This document shows positions 1-10,809 of a DNA stretch of 64,000 nucleotides, piece by piece. The stretch's first letter is position 1. Every line of letters begins with the position of its first letter. This DNA is from Acanthaster planci (Eukaryota; Echinodermata; Asteroidea; Valvatida; Acanthasteridae). Location: positions 782,430-846,429 of the forward strand of contig NW_019091477.1 in the NCBI RefSeq assembly GCF_001949145.1, read 5' to 3'. Made by a program: the position numbers and the translations under genes. A model generated the notes under the pieces. The model saw nothing but the letters and a program-made list of their open reading frames with translations, made no database searches and was not told the DNA's origin.

Positions 1-3000
1 TGACCCCTTACCCGCCCGTGAAAACCAGACAGCGACCGCGGAACGTCGCGTCCCACATTTCGAGTCTAGACCGCCGGGCCCGGCCCGGCCCAATCTTTTT
101 ACCGTACTGACGTGCTGCTGTAGCAGAACTGCAGACAAACCGCTTTCCCCAGTGTGTCGGGATAGACCAGGTCATCTGTTTCCTGTAAACTTACACATAA
201 TTCTGTGGGGAACAAACCCGACAGAATCGCAGGTACATGTATAAATAATAACGTGCGCGCCTTTCGATTAACTACTCGTGTTGCAGAGTTAAAATCGGGG
301 AATGTATCCTCTTAAGTTCGGCACGGTGTATCGTGTATACGCATGACGAACTTCCCATAAGAAAAATATTTCATGATAAAAAACGGTGCACGCCCACACA
401 AAAAATCAATTTGAGCTCGTCCGATGCCATTTTGAGACAGTTTCTACTTCTACAACAGAAACAGAAGGTGGGTGAGGTTTTTCAAATCACCGTAGCGATC
501 TCCATCAGAATTAATAATCTACTTTATGATTACAATTACAAAATGCCAACGCCGAAGTATCCAAATTTATACCCGACTCCACTATGTCCATCATTACAAG
601 AAAAAAAAAAGATATTGTTTTCAAAAGCTAACGGTAACTCGGCTTTCCATTCACAGTCTGCGGGGAAGGGGGCCTTTTTTGTTATCCTTGAATATTGTTG
701 ACATCATTTTGACGTTTTGTTGCCGTAATTTTAGCCCGAACTTATTACCCGGGCCCTCCGTGGCATGGCGTGTGTGCACGCCCAGTGACTGTCCCCGCAC
801 AAACTGTACGCTTGCTTTGTTTACGTCACCAGACCGCGCGTTGTGAGCAGCCAATGGCAGCGCGGCTACGGAAAGATGATTTATCGACACTCGGTCAGGG
901 TCCCGTTAGATGACACGAAAGACCCCTGACCGCGAATGAACTGTTGCAAAAGCGTTTTTGTCTTTTTTTTCTTTCTGGCAAACAGAACTTTGACATCTAG
1001 ATAGTTTAGACTAACGGTTCAACATGATGCCTAATTTATGGCTTCACTCTGACACTGTCGTAAACAATAGACGAAAATACTTGAGAAATTTATGTTGTAC
1101 GGTCGTGAGTTTGACCAGTTCGAAAATTGAAAGCCCTTTATATGGAACCGATACCACAACCGTTCGGATTGTCGTGGACGAAACCGTCACTGTCTCGTTT
1201 ACGATATCATTTTTAGACCGATACCTTATAAATGATATCTTGCACCCAACGCCGTATTCGAGATCGATTAATCGACTTTGACATTACCGACAAAGAGATG
1301 TGGGCCCTTGAACTTTCCACAACCCCCATGGCGTTATCTTCTAGCGGGCAGGACAATGCGACCATGACCACCGAATAACACAGTCGAATTGAAAATCGAC
1401 TATGCATAGATGACTAATTCGTCCTAAAGCAAACACCATTGTTCTCCTGAATCCTGTAGAAAGTATGGTCGGCACAAGAGTCAATTTTTACACCGGGGAG
1501 TCTCCGGCTCTACCACTTTTTTGGGAGAAACTGTATAGGCCTACTGTAATGGCACATACTACATGTTCATGTACATGTACACTACATCCTTTTTCTTACT
1601 TTTGTACATCACTGTGGTAAAATTACATGTCTGCCCAGATGCATGGTTAGTTACGATGGAGATCATAAAAAAGCTTCCCTGAACTGTGGCTCGTAGTTGT
1701 CAAAGGTTAATTGAGCAGATGCCAATTATTGTTCTAACGGTGAAGGTCATTTTCCAGCGCTTCTACAGCCCTCCTTGGTCATCATGAATGGGTCATTCGG
1801 GACAGAAAGGAACGTCCGTGACCCAGACAAAAGACCGATATCACACATACACATGCGCAATACAAGGCCCGCTGTTTGTACGCACACTGCGCTGTTGCAG
1901 TGGAACTTCTTCATGTGACCTGTTTTTTTCCTGCCGTGCGGCGGGGCGTGTACCAAAGATATCGAAGACAACTCCACGCTAGCCTGGGGGGTCGCCGCGA
2001 CCGAATAGTCGTTCGTTAGCGTCATTGGCGTCATCTTATCATACCTCCAGAGGTGATTGGAAGGTCATCTCAACAAAACACCTCAGAATGTTTAAATTCG
2101 TTTGAAGCTCACAGTAGTTTATCCAAAACGGTGTGAGATACTAAGGTACACGTTGTGCACAAAATGGCGACTGCACGATGGAACAGAATCGAGACAACGG
2201 TTCGTTTGGGCCACGAAAATCCTCTTCACTTGCCATCTTCTAACATGAAACTGTGATTGCACAAATAAATGAACCGTATAATCAAGCAAGTACGTGCACT
2301 TGCGGAAATAAACGGCAGGTCCGAACAAAGTACCGTCGTTATTTTGAAACATACAAGTAGGCCTACTGGTTCAACCCTTTTCTCTCTAACCACAGCCATG
2401 CATGGTGTTTACAACGCACTGTGCTAATCAACATCATTTTCGCACGACTTGTGTACATAGATTGTACATTTTGAAAGATACACATTTTCAAAAATGCAAA
2501 CTGTAAATAATTACCTTTGTTGGTCCCAGCTTTGTGGTGTTCAAGTGCCACTGCGCCGCACGCGTGGTTTGCTCTGTGCCTGTCTCAGTAACTGAGGCAA
2601 GTCGATCCGTTTCCAGGGTCCGTGAATCTCAAGAACTACCCCTCACCAGGTGAATGGCACACAAGGTTGAATCCGTGGCAAGTTCTCTCAGTCTGTGACA
2701 TTTAAGTTTGCCCGAATCAGTGAATATTGTATTGCCAATTTTCCTCTTTTTTTGCACAGCCTGTCTCGGCCACTAGACATGTTGTGACATGCTCCCGCGT
2801 CTGATTCTGAGCTGCGGTTTTCTCTTTAACATTTTGCGGATAATTTTATTCTGGAAACTTGCGGTTGGGTACTATGAAGAAAATAGTCAGGCACCGTCGG
2901 TTGGCCCACCTTACGGGTATGTACGCAGATCTGATGTGCAGTACATGTACATAATGTGAAAGCCGTGTGTGTGTGGAGAGAGTTGGTCGTTGTCCCATTG

Positions 3001-3960
3001 TACCGCGACAGCCACCGGCTGGACCCGTGAGTAGGCAAGTTACTTCGGTGGGGCTGCAGGCGCCTAAGCCCCGCCGAGCCCGGGCGGCAGGGCCCCGCTG
3101 AGGTAGATTGTCTGATCCAACCAGCTGCCCCAGCGAGTTTTTATACCTCAGTCGGTCTTGCTAGTAATCCAGCGGTCAGTTCTTTTATCCGAGGGGTGAA
3201 TTGGAGTTCGTTGCGGTGGCCGGAGTGATGGCAAAAGTTCAGGGTCATTCTTTGTCACATACATTACCTGCACTTCGGCCAGCAAGTGGTTGAGGGTCAG
3301 TGCAGTGTGTAACAGTATACATTATGGTCGGTCACATTCTTTGACCAACGGCCATGGTCACTGTCATTAATGCAGAATTTTCCTAAAATAGCCAAGCCGC
3401 GCTACTGGTCAGCCTTCGCCCGACCACGAACTCGGGCAACGGATGTAGGGCCAACTTGTCAAATTACATTAAGTGAAACTAGTCATCAAAACTTAAAGGC
3501 GCTCGCCAAAGGTGAAGATATGATAGACCGTGGAGTATTAAAAAAAGATAGACTCTCACCATACTTTTTGCATTAAACCAATTACGTTATAATGTTGTGG
3601 TTTTGTATTCTTACGCAGCTTAATTATGCATGAAATTGTATGTGAAAATCAACACTGAAAACATTCGGTAGGTTCTGGTCGCACTGACTAGAGTCTAGAA
3701 CAGCTCTTGTCGGTAAAACTTTCATTCTGCCGTGGTAGTGACACGATTTTAACAAGACAACTGTTGACTCGCAGTGCCAGAAGACAAGAAAACAGGAAAC
3801 TTTCGAAACAGTCGATGTGTTGGGTTCTGGTCACGATGACTAAAACTAGCCTGCGTCTGGCTGCACTGACAAGAAATTGACGACATTTCAATAAGAGTTG
3901 AGCTGTTCACTGCGCGGTGCGTGTACCGCTGTATCGATCCGATCCAATCGAGGCGACCCC
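1..3960. other. Gene-poor flank, no recognised gene
   Basis: I see no exon that I can assign to a protein family here. The first 100 bases and about 730-900 are CpG-rich. A GC-rich hairpin lies near 3044-3105, where CGGTGGGGCT pairs with AGCCCCGCCG. The open frames are short, not spliced into anything recognisable, and not supported by codon bias. Low-complexity ACATGTAC words occur near 1560-1590. Confidence 0.5.
735..860. promoter_or_regulatory. Possible CpG-type promoter (CRE and CCAAT motifs)
   Basis: A short GC/CpG-rich stretch carries TTTACGTCACC (CRE-like, about 818-828) and CCAATGGCAGCGCGG (CCAAT box, about 851-865) within 50 bp. This combination is common at animal promoters. No recognisable downstream first exon was found, so the call is tentative. 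It could instead be an unrelated CpG-rich patch. Confidence 0.2.
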
Positions 3961-3964
3961 AACC

Positions 3965-4032
3965 TGCTCGGTGGTCGAGTGGTTAGAAGTTTGCAGCAGC
4001 CTGTCATTGGTTCGAATCACATCGGAGCAAGC
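3965..4032 (+). repeat. tRNA-like SINE head (A-box/B-box)
   Basis: GGTGGTCGAGTGGTTAGAAG resembles a tRNA D-arm/A-box and GGTTCGAATCAC a B-box, spaced as in a tRNA. The acceptor ends do not pair, so this is probably the degenerate head of a tRNA-derived SINE rather than a functional tRNA. The body of the element is not clear. Confidence 0.45.
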
Positions 4033-6575
4033 GGTTTTTTTTCAGAAGCTCTGGGAAGGGGCTAAAAACCGTGTCTCTTTGGCAAGTGGATTCTTGTTAC
4101 ACACGTTTGGACAAAAGGAGATTTTATCTCGTCAACGTGACGAGCATTCGCTGTGAGTGGATCCCGTTCATCAAAATCAATCTCAAAAATGACCATCAGC
4201 ATCAAGTGGAAGAAATATCTGAAACCCAAGACAAGATGGGTATCACATACCTCTTGGGGATCTTCGCCTGTTTTCTCTCGCTTTTGTCTCTTAATAGTCT
4301 GGCGGTTTTTCATCCCTCACAACTAATAAGACAAACAATATGCAGGCCAGGTGTACATGTGCAATGTACATGCATGCCTAATATGCCGGGCATGCGCAGG
4401 AAAGGCGTTGGTAGCGTTTTACGGTCAAGGCGGTAGCAGATGCCCATCATTGACAAGAGTGCCAGTCAGATCCCGGTCAAAAGGTAACGCCGGAGTTCAC
4501 GGCTAAGCACATCGTATAGTAGGCAAGTAAAATATGTCCAGGAATACTCCAGAATATTTGACGGCTTCGAAGTCGTTTGAATAGAAATACAAATGTATTC
4601 TACGGATTTTCTAACATCGTTCGTTATTTCGTAGCATTAATCTGCGAGAACGTCGGGTGGAACGACACCCTTCGTGAAATTCGAAATACGAAGCAGCGAT
4701 GTTACGTTGCAAATTATCATAAAACCAAGACACACGAAGCACTCTGCTGTTTCGACCACTCAGCTGCGCGCGCATTGTCTGCTGTAACTTCATACTTCGC
4801 TGATTCCATTCGTCGGTCCAGACTTGGCTGGGTTCCACACACACAACCTGCTTTACTATTCTCATAAAAAAAGGCGATCTGTTCCGGATGGAAATGTTAT
4901 GAATGAAATCTCAGTTTGCGTGGGCGTCTGTTTGTTTATTACCGCTTCTGTCACACTTTTTCTCGCCCTGGGCAGATTGGACTCGCCCCGAGTCCTCTGC
5001 TTTAATAAACGCATGCACAGGAAGATGGAAACGACTTGTCGTACCATACATAGCCTAAACAGTGGTAGGCTACACTGTGCTGAAAAATGGCCCAGCACTG
5101 CATTGTATGGGCCGCGAGCTGAACCAAGAGAGGGCGCTATTTTCTTAGCAACTGAGAATCATTTGGTCGGAACCATTGATCTCCATTATATCATGGAGAT
5201 CATGGTGCTTTATTCTTACATTTGTCGAAAAGTGAATGAATTAAGTCTGAACGGATAGTTCTTCCTGATTCCGTGTTGTAGCACTTAGTTCTGCTTTTTT
5301 AATGGCAAGTCCAGAGAGCTTGATAATTCTCAGCTGTGCCATGTTAACTGTAGGAAGATGTCCGTCAGACATCTTGGTCGCGTGCGAGCGCATCGATCAC
5401 CACGAAACCCGACACTGTTCGCTACTAATCGGTAAGATGTGTGTATACGGCGACTCGTGCCCCAGTTGACGTTTGAGATCAAGGTAACCGTTACCCGTTG
5501 GTGAACTTGTAGTTAATCGGCAACCCGCAGATAGTAGTCGTGGCTCAAGACATAAGTGTGAATCGATCGCGTAGTGCGGTGCGCCATTATGCACATTTTG
5601 TTGTTTACGGTAAACCACCATTCCATGATCCATGTTATCCAGTGACGCCTTGAACTAAGACAGTCCACGCAGACTACAGGTCTTGTGTTGGGGAAATATG
5701 GAAGAGCTGCGTTGCACCGTTATCATAATATCGACAAGAATATAATATCAAATCAGTGCTCTGGCAATCACATATTTCAGAGCACTGGTTTGATATTGTG
5801 TTCTTGTATGTCAAAGTCTTATGTTTGGACTTTGTTTTTATTTCTGTAAGAGCAGTTCGTACCATAAAAATAAACTGAACTCTTAAAGTACGAGGGAGAC
5901 CAACTGATAATTCTTCAACAAATGCATGCATACTTACTTCATCAACGAGGATGTTTCCAAGATCTTTTCAGGAACTGTGATCGATCCTTTGTAAAGACTG
6001 GAGATGAAGTCATTAATTCCTAAATTTTTCGTTTTCCAGCACTCGCGCCCAACTTCTTTAAGCCTAGTAATAATATTGAAGAAAATTCTTAAGGGTATCT
6101 AATTTCAGGGTACATTCAAGGAATCATGGTAATCACACAGAATGACATCATTTTCCAACTTTCCTAATCCACAATTAAATCCCAGCGCACACTTGTTTTC
6201 GATGATAATTAGGGGACCCAAGACATGACAGTGCTCGAGCTGGCTGTGTGGCAGAGATGTTGGCGAGAAGCCACTACCTACCTAGCATATTCGAAAACGT
6301 CTGGCGCTAAAACTGCAACTTATTTTTCAAATGGAATCTGCCCTGACTCTATGAAATTCAGTTGTAATTTAAGGTGACAAGCGCATTAAGCGGCACAGTG
6401 TCTGCGGCCTGTACGAAGGGAGCGGAGTTTGAAACCAACTCGCGGCTTGTACTAAACTTGACAGAGCATGGAGGTGGCCAGTTCGAGAAGGCATCATTTT
6501 CCATCGGTAAGGTGTCGTGAGTCGGTGAAAAAAAAGCCACGGTTATACATTAAAAACAAATACATCACCAATGTC
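4033..6575. other. Intergenic stretch without recognised gene
   Basis: The longest open frame (4824-5258, + strand, 144 codons) has no recognisable domain and unremarkable composition, so I treat it as chance. The only clear structure is a hairpin at 5733-5812, listed separately. A small palindrome with GATCTCCAT arms lies near 5178-5206. Confidence 0.5.
5733..5812. repeat. Hairpin MITE-like inverted repeat
   Basis: About 34-base arms face each other around a short loop. The left arm contains GACAAGAATATAATATCAAA then CAGTGCTCTGG. The right arm contains CAGAGCACTGG then TTTGATATTGTGTTCTTG. The arms match with a few mismatches. The element is AT-rich and has no coding potential, which fits a very short non-autonomous DNA element. 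No family was assigned. Confidence 0.6.
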
Positions 6576-6579
6576 CTGT

Positions 6580-6875
6580 TGGGTTGTCGTAGTGGTTCTT
6601 TCGTCGCTTTTTACCTCTGCGGTCCGGTTCTTTCGTCGCTTTTTACCTCTGCGGTCCTGGTTCGATTCCCCGATCCACATGTGGATTGGGTTTTCAGTCC
6701 CTACCTGATTCCGTGGGCTTAATCTATCCAGAATATTCCTCTGGGGTTTTCCGAACTGCGACTGCTTCTCATTGTCTCCTCTCTACAGATTTCTCCAGAC
6801 TTGCGAGCTTACAGTGCCTAGGGCGCTTTTGAGGAATCCTTGGTGTCATTACGAGAAATAAATAATTATTCGGCT
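6580..6875 (+). repeat. tRNA-derived SINE, copy 1
   Basis: A tRNA-like promoter (B-box GGTTCGATTCC at about 6659) is followed by a body sharing long blocks with 11091-11358, including ATTGGGTTTTCAGTCC, TGGGCTT and GAGGAATCC. The tail is AATAAATAATTATT. A perfect 32-bp tandem duplication (6594-6625 and 6626-6657) sits just before the B-box. The shared body and tail make this an interspersed SINE family in this genome. Confidence 0.75.
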
Positions 6876-8455
6876 ATATCGGAACATCAAACAGAAATTG
6901 TCGCGTCTTTATCGTCACGTCAGAGGCAATCACTAGTTGTTTGTGTTGTATTCGTTGCAACAGAAGCAAACTGAAAAACTTACACAAATTAGGGCTAGCA
7001 GCAACTTGACAATCGAGGCTTGGCATAGTCCATAATACCGACGATTACTGAGTCGTACATCCCCGGCCGCGTCCCAAAGATCCAGTGCCGTGTTTTGCAT
7101 TATCTTGTGATAAAAAACACAATGGGGCTGCTGGTTAAAAGCGGGGCACACGGCGACCTTTGGTTTTCCAATCCCAGACATCGGCAACCAGCCCGATATC
7201 CCTTGTTCATTGAGCTCAGAGCCGCCGCTGCTGTTTTCTCCATACTCTTGTGCATTTATGATGCGCGCGACGCAATTAACCGGGGACCCATTGACGGGGC
7301 TGGCGCTTCGCTCGACGGCGCCCGCGTTTTACTGTGTAACCTTCGTCAGCTGCGGGTCCGTCTGGAACAGGTTTGGACAAAACACGAATGCAGTCGGCAA
7401 GTTGCATTCAGCAGAGATAACAATGAAGAGCAAAATTCAGCGCTGCTCAGCTCGGCTGTGGCTTTTGATAATAGACTACGAGTAACAATACTTGATCCGT
7501 ACGTGAGGCTATCCGCTGTATTGGCCTTATTGGAATAGACCCCCCCCAAAAAAAATGACGCCGCACGTTGGTTAAAAATGTGCGCTTTCCCTACGACGGC
7601 TCCGTGGATCGTGTCCAGGTCTAGCTATTGCCAGCACGACGGCTGTGGGTGGTGTTTCGGATAAAAGGACCTTTTTTTCTTTCGGTAACAGTTGTAACGT
7701 ATCATTTGGTCTGGCGGAATGGATTGTGCCATCTTCCTCCCCATGGAATTATGGGTGTACATGTATTAACATTCACATCGCAATATCACTGGCACAGAAA
7801 AGATGCTTGGAGAGGGCGCCCTTCCTGCCGACTGAAGCTTCTCTTCGAGCTTAAGCGCTTATGTAAGTCGCTGTCAGTTGAGAACGTGTTACAAGTCTGG
7901 TTCTGGCATAGGACGCTTCAAACCCGAGCCGCTGTTGGGCAGGAAGCCAACATTTTGAAAACGGGCCCGATAGTCCACACGTACACGTCTGGTGGATAAA
8001 TAGACTTTGGAAAATGCTTGTCCGTCTCAATCAAATTCATGCAATTGTTTTATCTTTCATCTTTAAAAACATTATTTTTATCGTCGATTCTGGCCCGATC
8101 GCTGCACCCATCTGTCGAGGTCTGTCATCTACGAGACAAATTACGGTAAAAACAATGAAGAATTTGCCCCATGAAACTTACACAGTAGTACAGTACCAGG
8201 CACTTAAAAAATTATCCACACGGTAATAATGCGAGAAACCGAACCGGGGTCATTAGTGGTATTTTTTAAAGATTTTATTTTACAACTTTTCTTTTGGCGC
8301 CATCAACACAATGGCGAAGACTATGTTCTGAATTAAAATGACCACCACCTTTTCAATACTCTCTCATTTCCAAAAAAGTGAATATTCACTCTGCCCAACG
8401 GAAACTAGGCAGCAAGACGGTTCAGACTGAAATTCATTTGATCACAGTGCCTACA
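6876..8455. other. Intergenic stretch, GC-richer patch, no recognised gene
   Basis: The region around 7095-7540 is GC-richer and carries overlapping open frames, the longest being 147 codons on the + strand. No domain, signal peptide or conserved motif is visible. It may be a CpG-rich regulatory patch or an unrecognised lineage-specific exon. Nothing else was identified. Confidence 0.4.
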
Positions 8456-8575
8456 GAGGCTTTGCATGGTAGCCATCTTGCAGGACACTCCTTTTGTTTC
8501 ACAGGGGGACCTCCTATGTGTATCCCCTGCAGAACAAAATAACTGGCCTGCAAGATAGCAGCCATGCAAACCCTC
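8456..8575. repeat. Palindromic MITE (GAGGcTTTGCATGG family), copy 1
   Basis: The ends are inverted repeats of about 29 bases: GAGGCTTTGCATGGTAGCCA on the left, and CAGCCATGCAAACCCTC on the right. The centre contains TTTTGTTTCACAG and AGAACAAAA. A second copy with the same ends and core lies at 26743-26858. Two copies in 64 kb show a mobile or formerly mobile family. Confidence 0.75.
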
Positions 8576-9837
8576 TATTCCCACACAAATTATTTTTCAA
8601 TCAAAACTTGCCAGTTGTGGTTTCACTTGGCGTGGAGTGAATTTTCACACAGAGAGCTCCTTGCTTAAAATATTTACGAAATAATACAGTTACGATGACA
8701 TAATATTTACAAGCCAGCAATCAAACTTTGTAAGATTTGAATGTTTCATTACCTTTTCTGTTTACAGGCTTATGCGATGTTTCGGTATTAATTCATTTGG
8801 AAAATATCGGCACTAAAATCTCTCCAGATTTGGCCCAGACACGATGTAAAAAGAGCACCTATACTCGAAGTTCAGAATATTGTTCATGGAACACCGCGAA
8901 CTACTCTTAAAAGTTGGAAAATATTCAAATTAATTTCCTCTTCTTTTAAAGCCTGCTGTGCAAGGATAACAAGAGTGGAGCCATTAACAATGACTCCTGA
9001 TTTGGAATTTTGAATGTGACTGACCTGTGCCCGTTAATCAAAATAATCTTGTAAACAAATGCAGTTACAAATTGCAAAGATCTTGTCACAAAATAGTTAC
9101 TCTGGCTCATCTTGGAACATGCACGACTGATGTATCATTGACAGAAAAATGTGCTACGACATACATAATATTTAAATGTGGTTTAAATGTGTTAAAACTG
9201 AACACAATTCTTGCCCAAAAGACCCCTGTTCCTCTTGAGAAAAAAAAAATACTGACCTCTTTTAATGTCCAACTTTGATGACAGTTTTTTCCACCACTGA
9301 CAAAAAGGCAACATATTTTACAACAAACTTGGCCTCCTTACCTACGGAAGGACAACACATCACCTTGGAAACAGAGAGAAGAACTAGGTTGCGCTCCATA
9401 GTGTAATGCGCACCCTAACAGCAGCAATGCCCGTACACATTTGGTGTTGGAAGGGCACACATGTTACACAACTGATTAAATCCGTTTATTTTTCACTATT
9501 TAAGAGGCAAGGAACTGCTGATGCAAACATGTTTCAGACCGACTTAGCTGATGAGCAACTTCTCATTATCACGGCTGGCTCGTTACGAAATCTAACAGAA
9601 CTTTTTGTCGAAGGTGAGCATCTTTCACACTCAGAATAAATCACAGATAGTGCGGACCACCATGCCACTGATATAGAAATTCTTTGTTTGCTTTCCCTTC
9701 AGAAAGCACCAATGCAATAGTGTGGAACATAGAATTACTAGAATAAAAATAAAGAAGAAACCGCTTTACTTAAAACACAATTCCATTATACAGAATTTAC
9801 TTTCCTGTTGAAGAAGTATGTTACATTAGTTACATGT
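8576..9837. other. AT-rich intergenic DNA downstream of SYAP1
   Basis: No gene is recognised. The region lies 3' of SYAP1, which is on the minus strand, and could hold part of its 3' UTR or terminator. A minus-strand AATAAA appears as TTTATT near 9483. Open frames are short and unconserved. Confidence 0.4.
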
Positions 9838-10254
9838 TTAACCCTAACCCCCTAGGCATTTTCACTAGGAACCATCCTGAATCTTCCGAAATCCTCCGAT
9901 TTTCAACTTGAAAAAATTGCATTCAGCCAAAATCCTCCAAAATCCTCCAAAAGTTCTTGAAAATGTCATTTGGAGGTGTGCCTTACTGCCCAAATCCTTC
10001 AAAATCCTCTGGCAATTCCTGTCATGAGGTTGAGGCAGTGCGAATGGCAATCTTGAGCTGTGCGGTTGATTCAAAAGAAATATCAAGCTGAATTCGTGCT
10101 TCACTAAGCACAAACAACATAAGGTCTGATCCACGACCTTCACGTAGGGCATCCTTTGAAATCAACCATGCACTTTTGTCATACACCCTGAATCCTCCAA
10201 GTTCCTCCACATTGCAGAAAAGGATTTTGGAGGATTTGGGAGGGTTAGGGTTAA
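9838..10254. mobile_element. TTAA-flanked piggyBac-like MITE, family A copy 1
   Basis: This 417-bp element is bounded by TTAA at both ends. Its termini begin CCCTAACCCCC, and the far end reads GGGAGGGTTAGGGTTAA. Subterminal ATCCTCCAAAATCCTCC words recur in both orientations. A near full-length sister copy is at 35971-36363, and two miniatures are at 45759-45817 and 54960-55029. TTAA target duplication with CCC-starting ends is the hallmark of the piggyBac superfamily. No transposase frame is present. Confidence 0.8.
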
Positions 10255-10809
10255 TGTTTAAAGTTCTTGTGGTGGAGAATCGACAAAACACAAAAATAAA
10301 TCATCGTAAGTGCCATTTTGGTCAGTAACAAATTTTAATCTGGACAAAACTGCATGGGAAATGGTAAGAGAGAAGCGTGAGTACTTAACATCACCCTCAT
10401 ACATATTCATGATCTATGCCCCAACCCTATTGGTCAAACTGCCATTCCGGCATTAGACTGGTTTTCTTCCCGGACAATGTTGGCCAGTCATGTGCGCGTG
10501 TATGATCCAGTTTCCGCATGCTGACGGTGTATGCACGTGATGGTAACCTACCCACAATGCTGGGCATTTCCTTTAAAATACCTCGAGGAAGAAGCAAACT
10601 GTCACCAGAAGACTGCCAGGATGACGCAGTTGAGATGTAAACATGGCTTAGCATCAGTCACGCCCGGAAGTGACTTACCGTGTACATTTGCCACACCACA
10701 AATGGACATATCCTTGGCACGATGTCCGGGCACAATACGTTAGTTTGTGGTGTGACAGACAATACCTAATGTATACCTAATGTAGACAATACCTAAACCG
10801 TCAGTGGGT

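Noticed and set aside
4824-5258. 144-codon open frame on the plus strand
   Set aside because: No recognisable domain, no codon bias and no splice partners. A frame of this size is expected by chance in 64 kb over six frames.
7095-7538. 147-codon open frame on the plus strand
   Set aside because: It lies in a GC-richer patch that lowers stop frequency, and competing frames are open on both strands. No motif was recognised.
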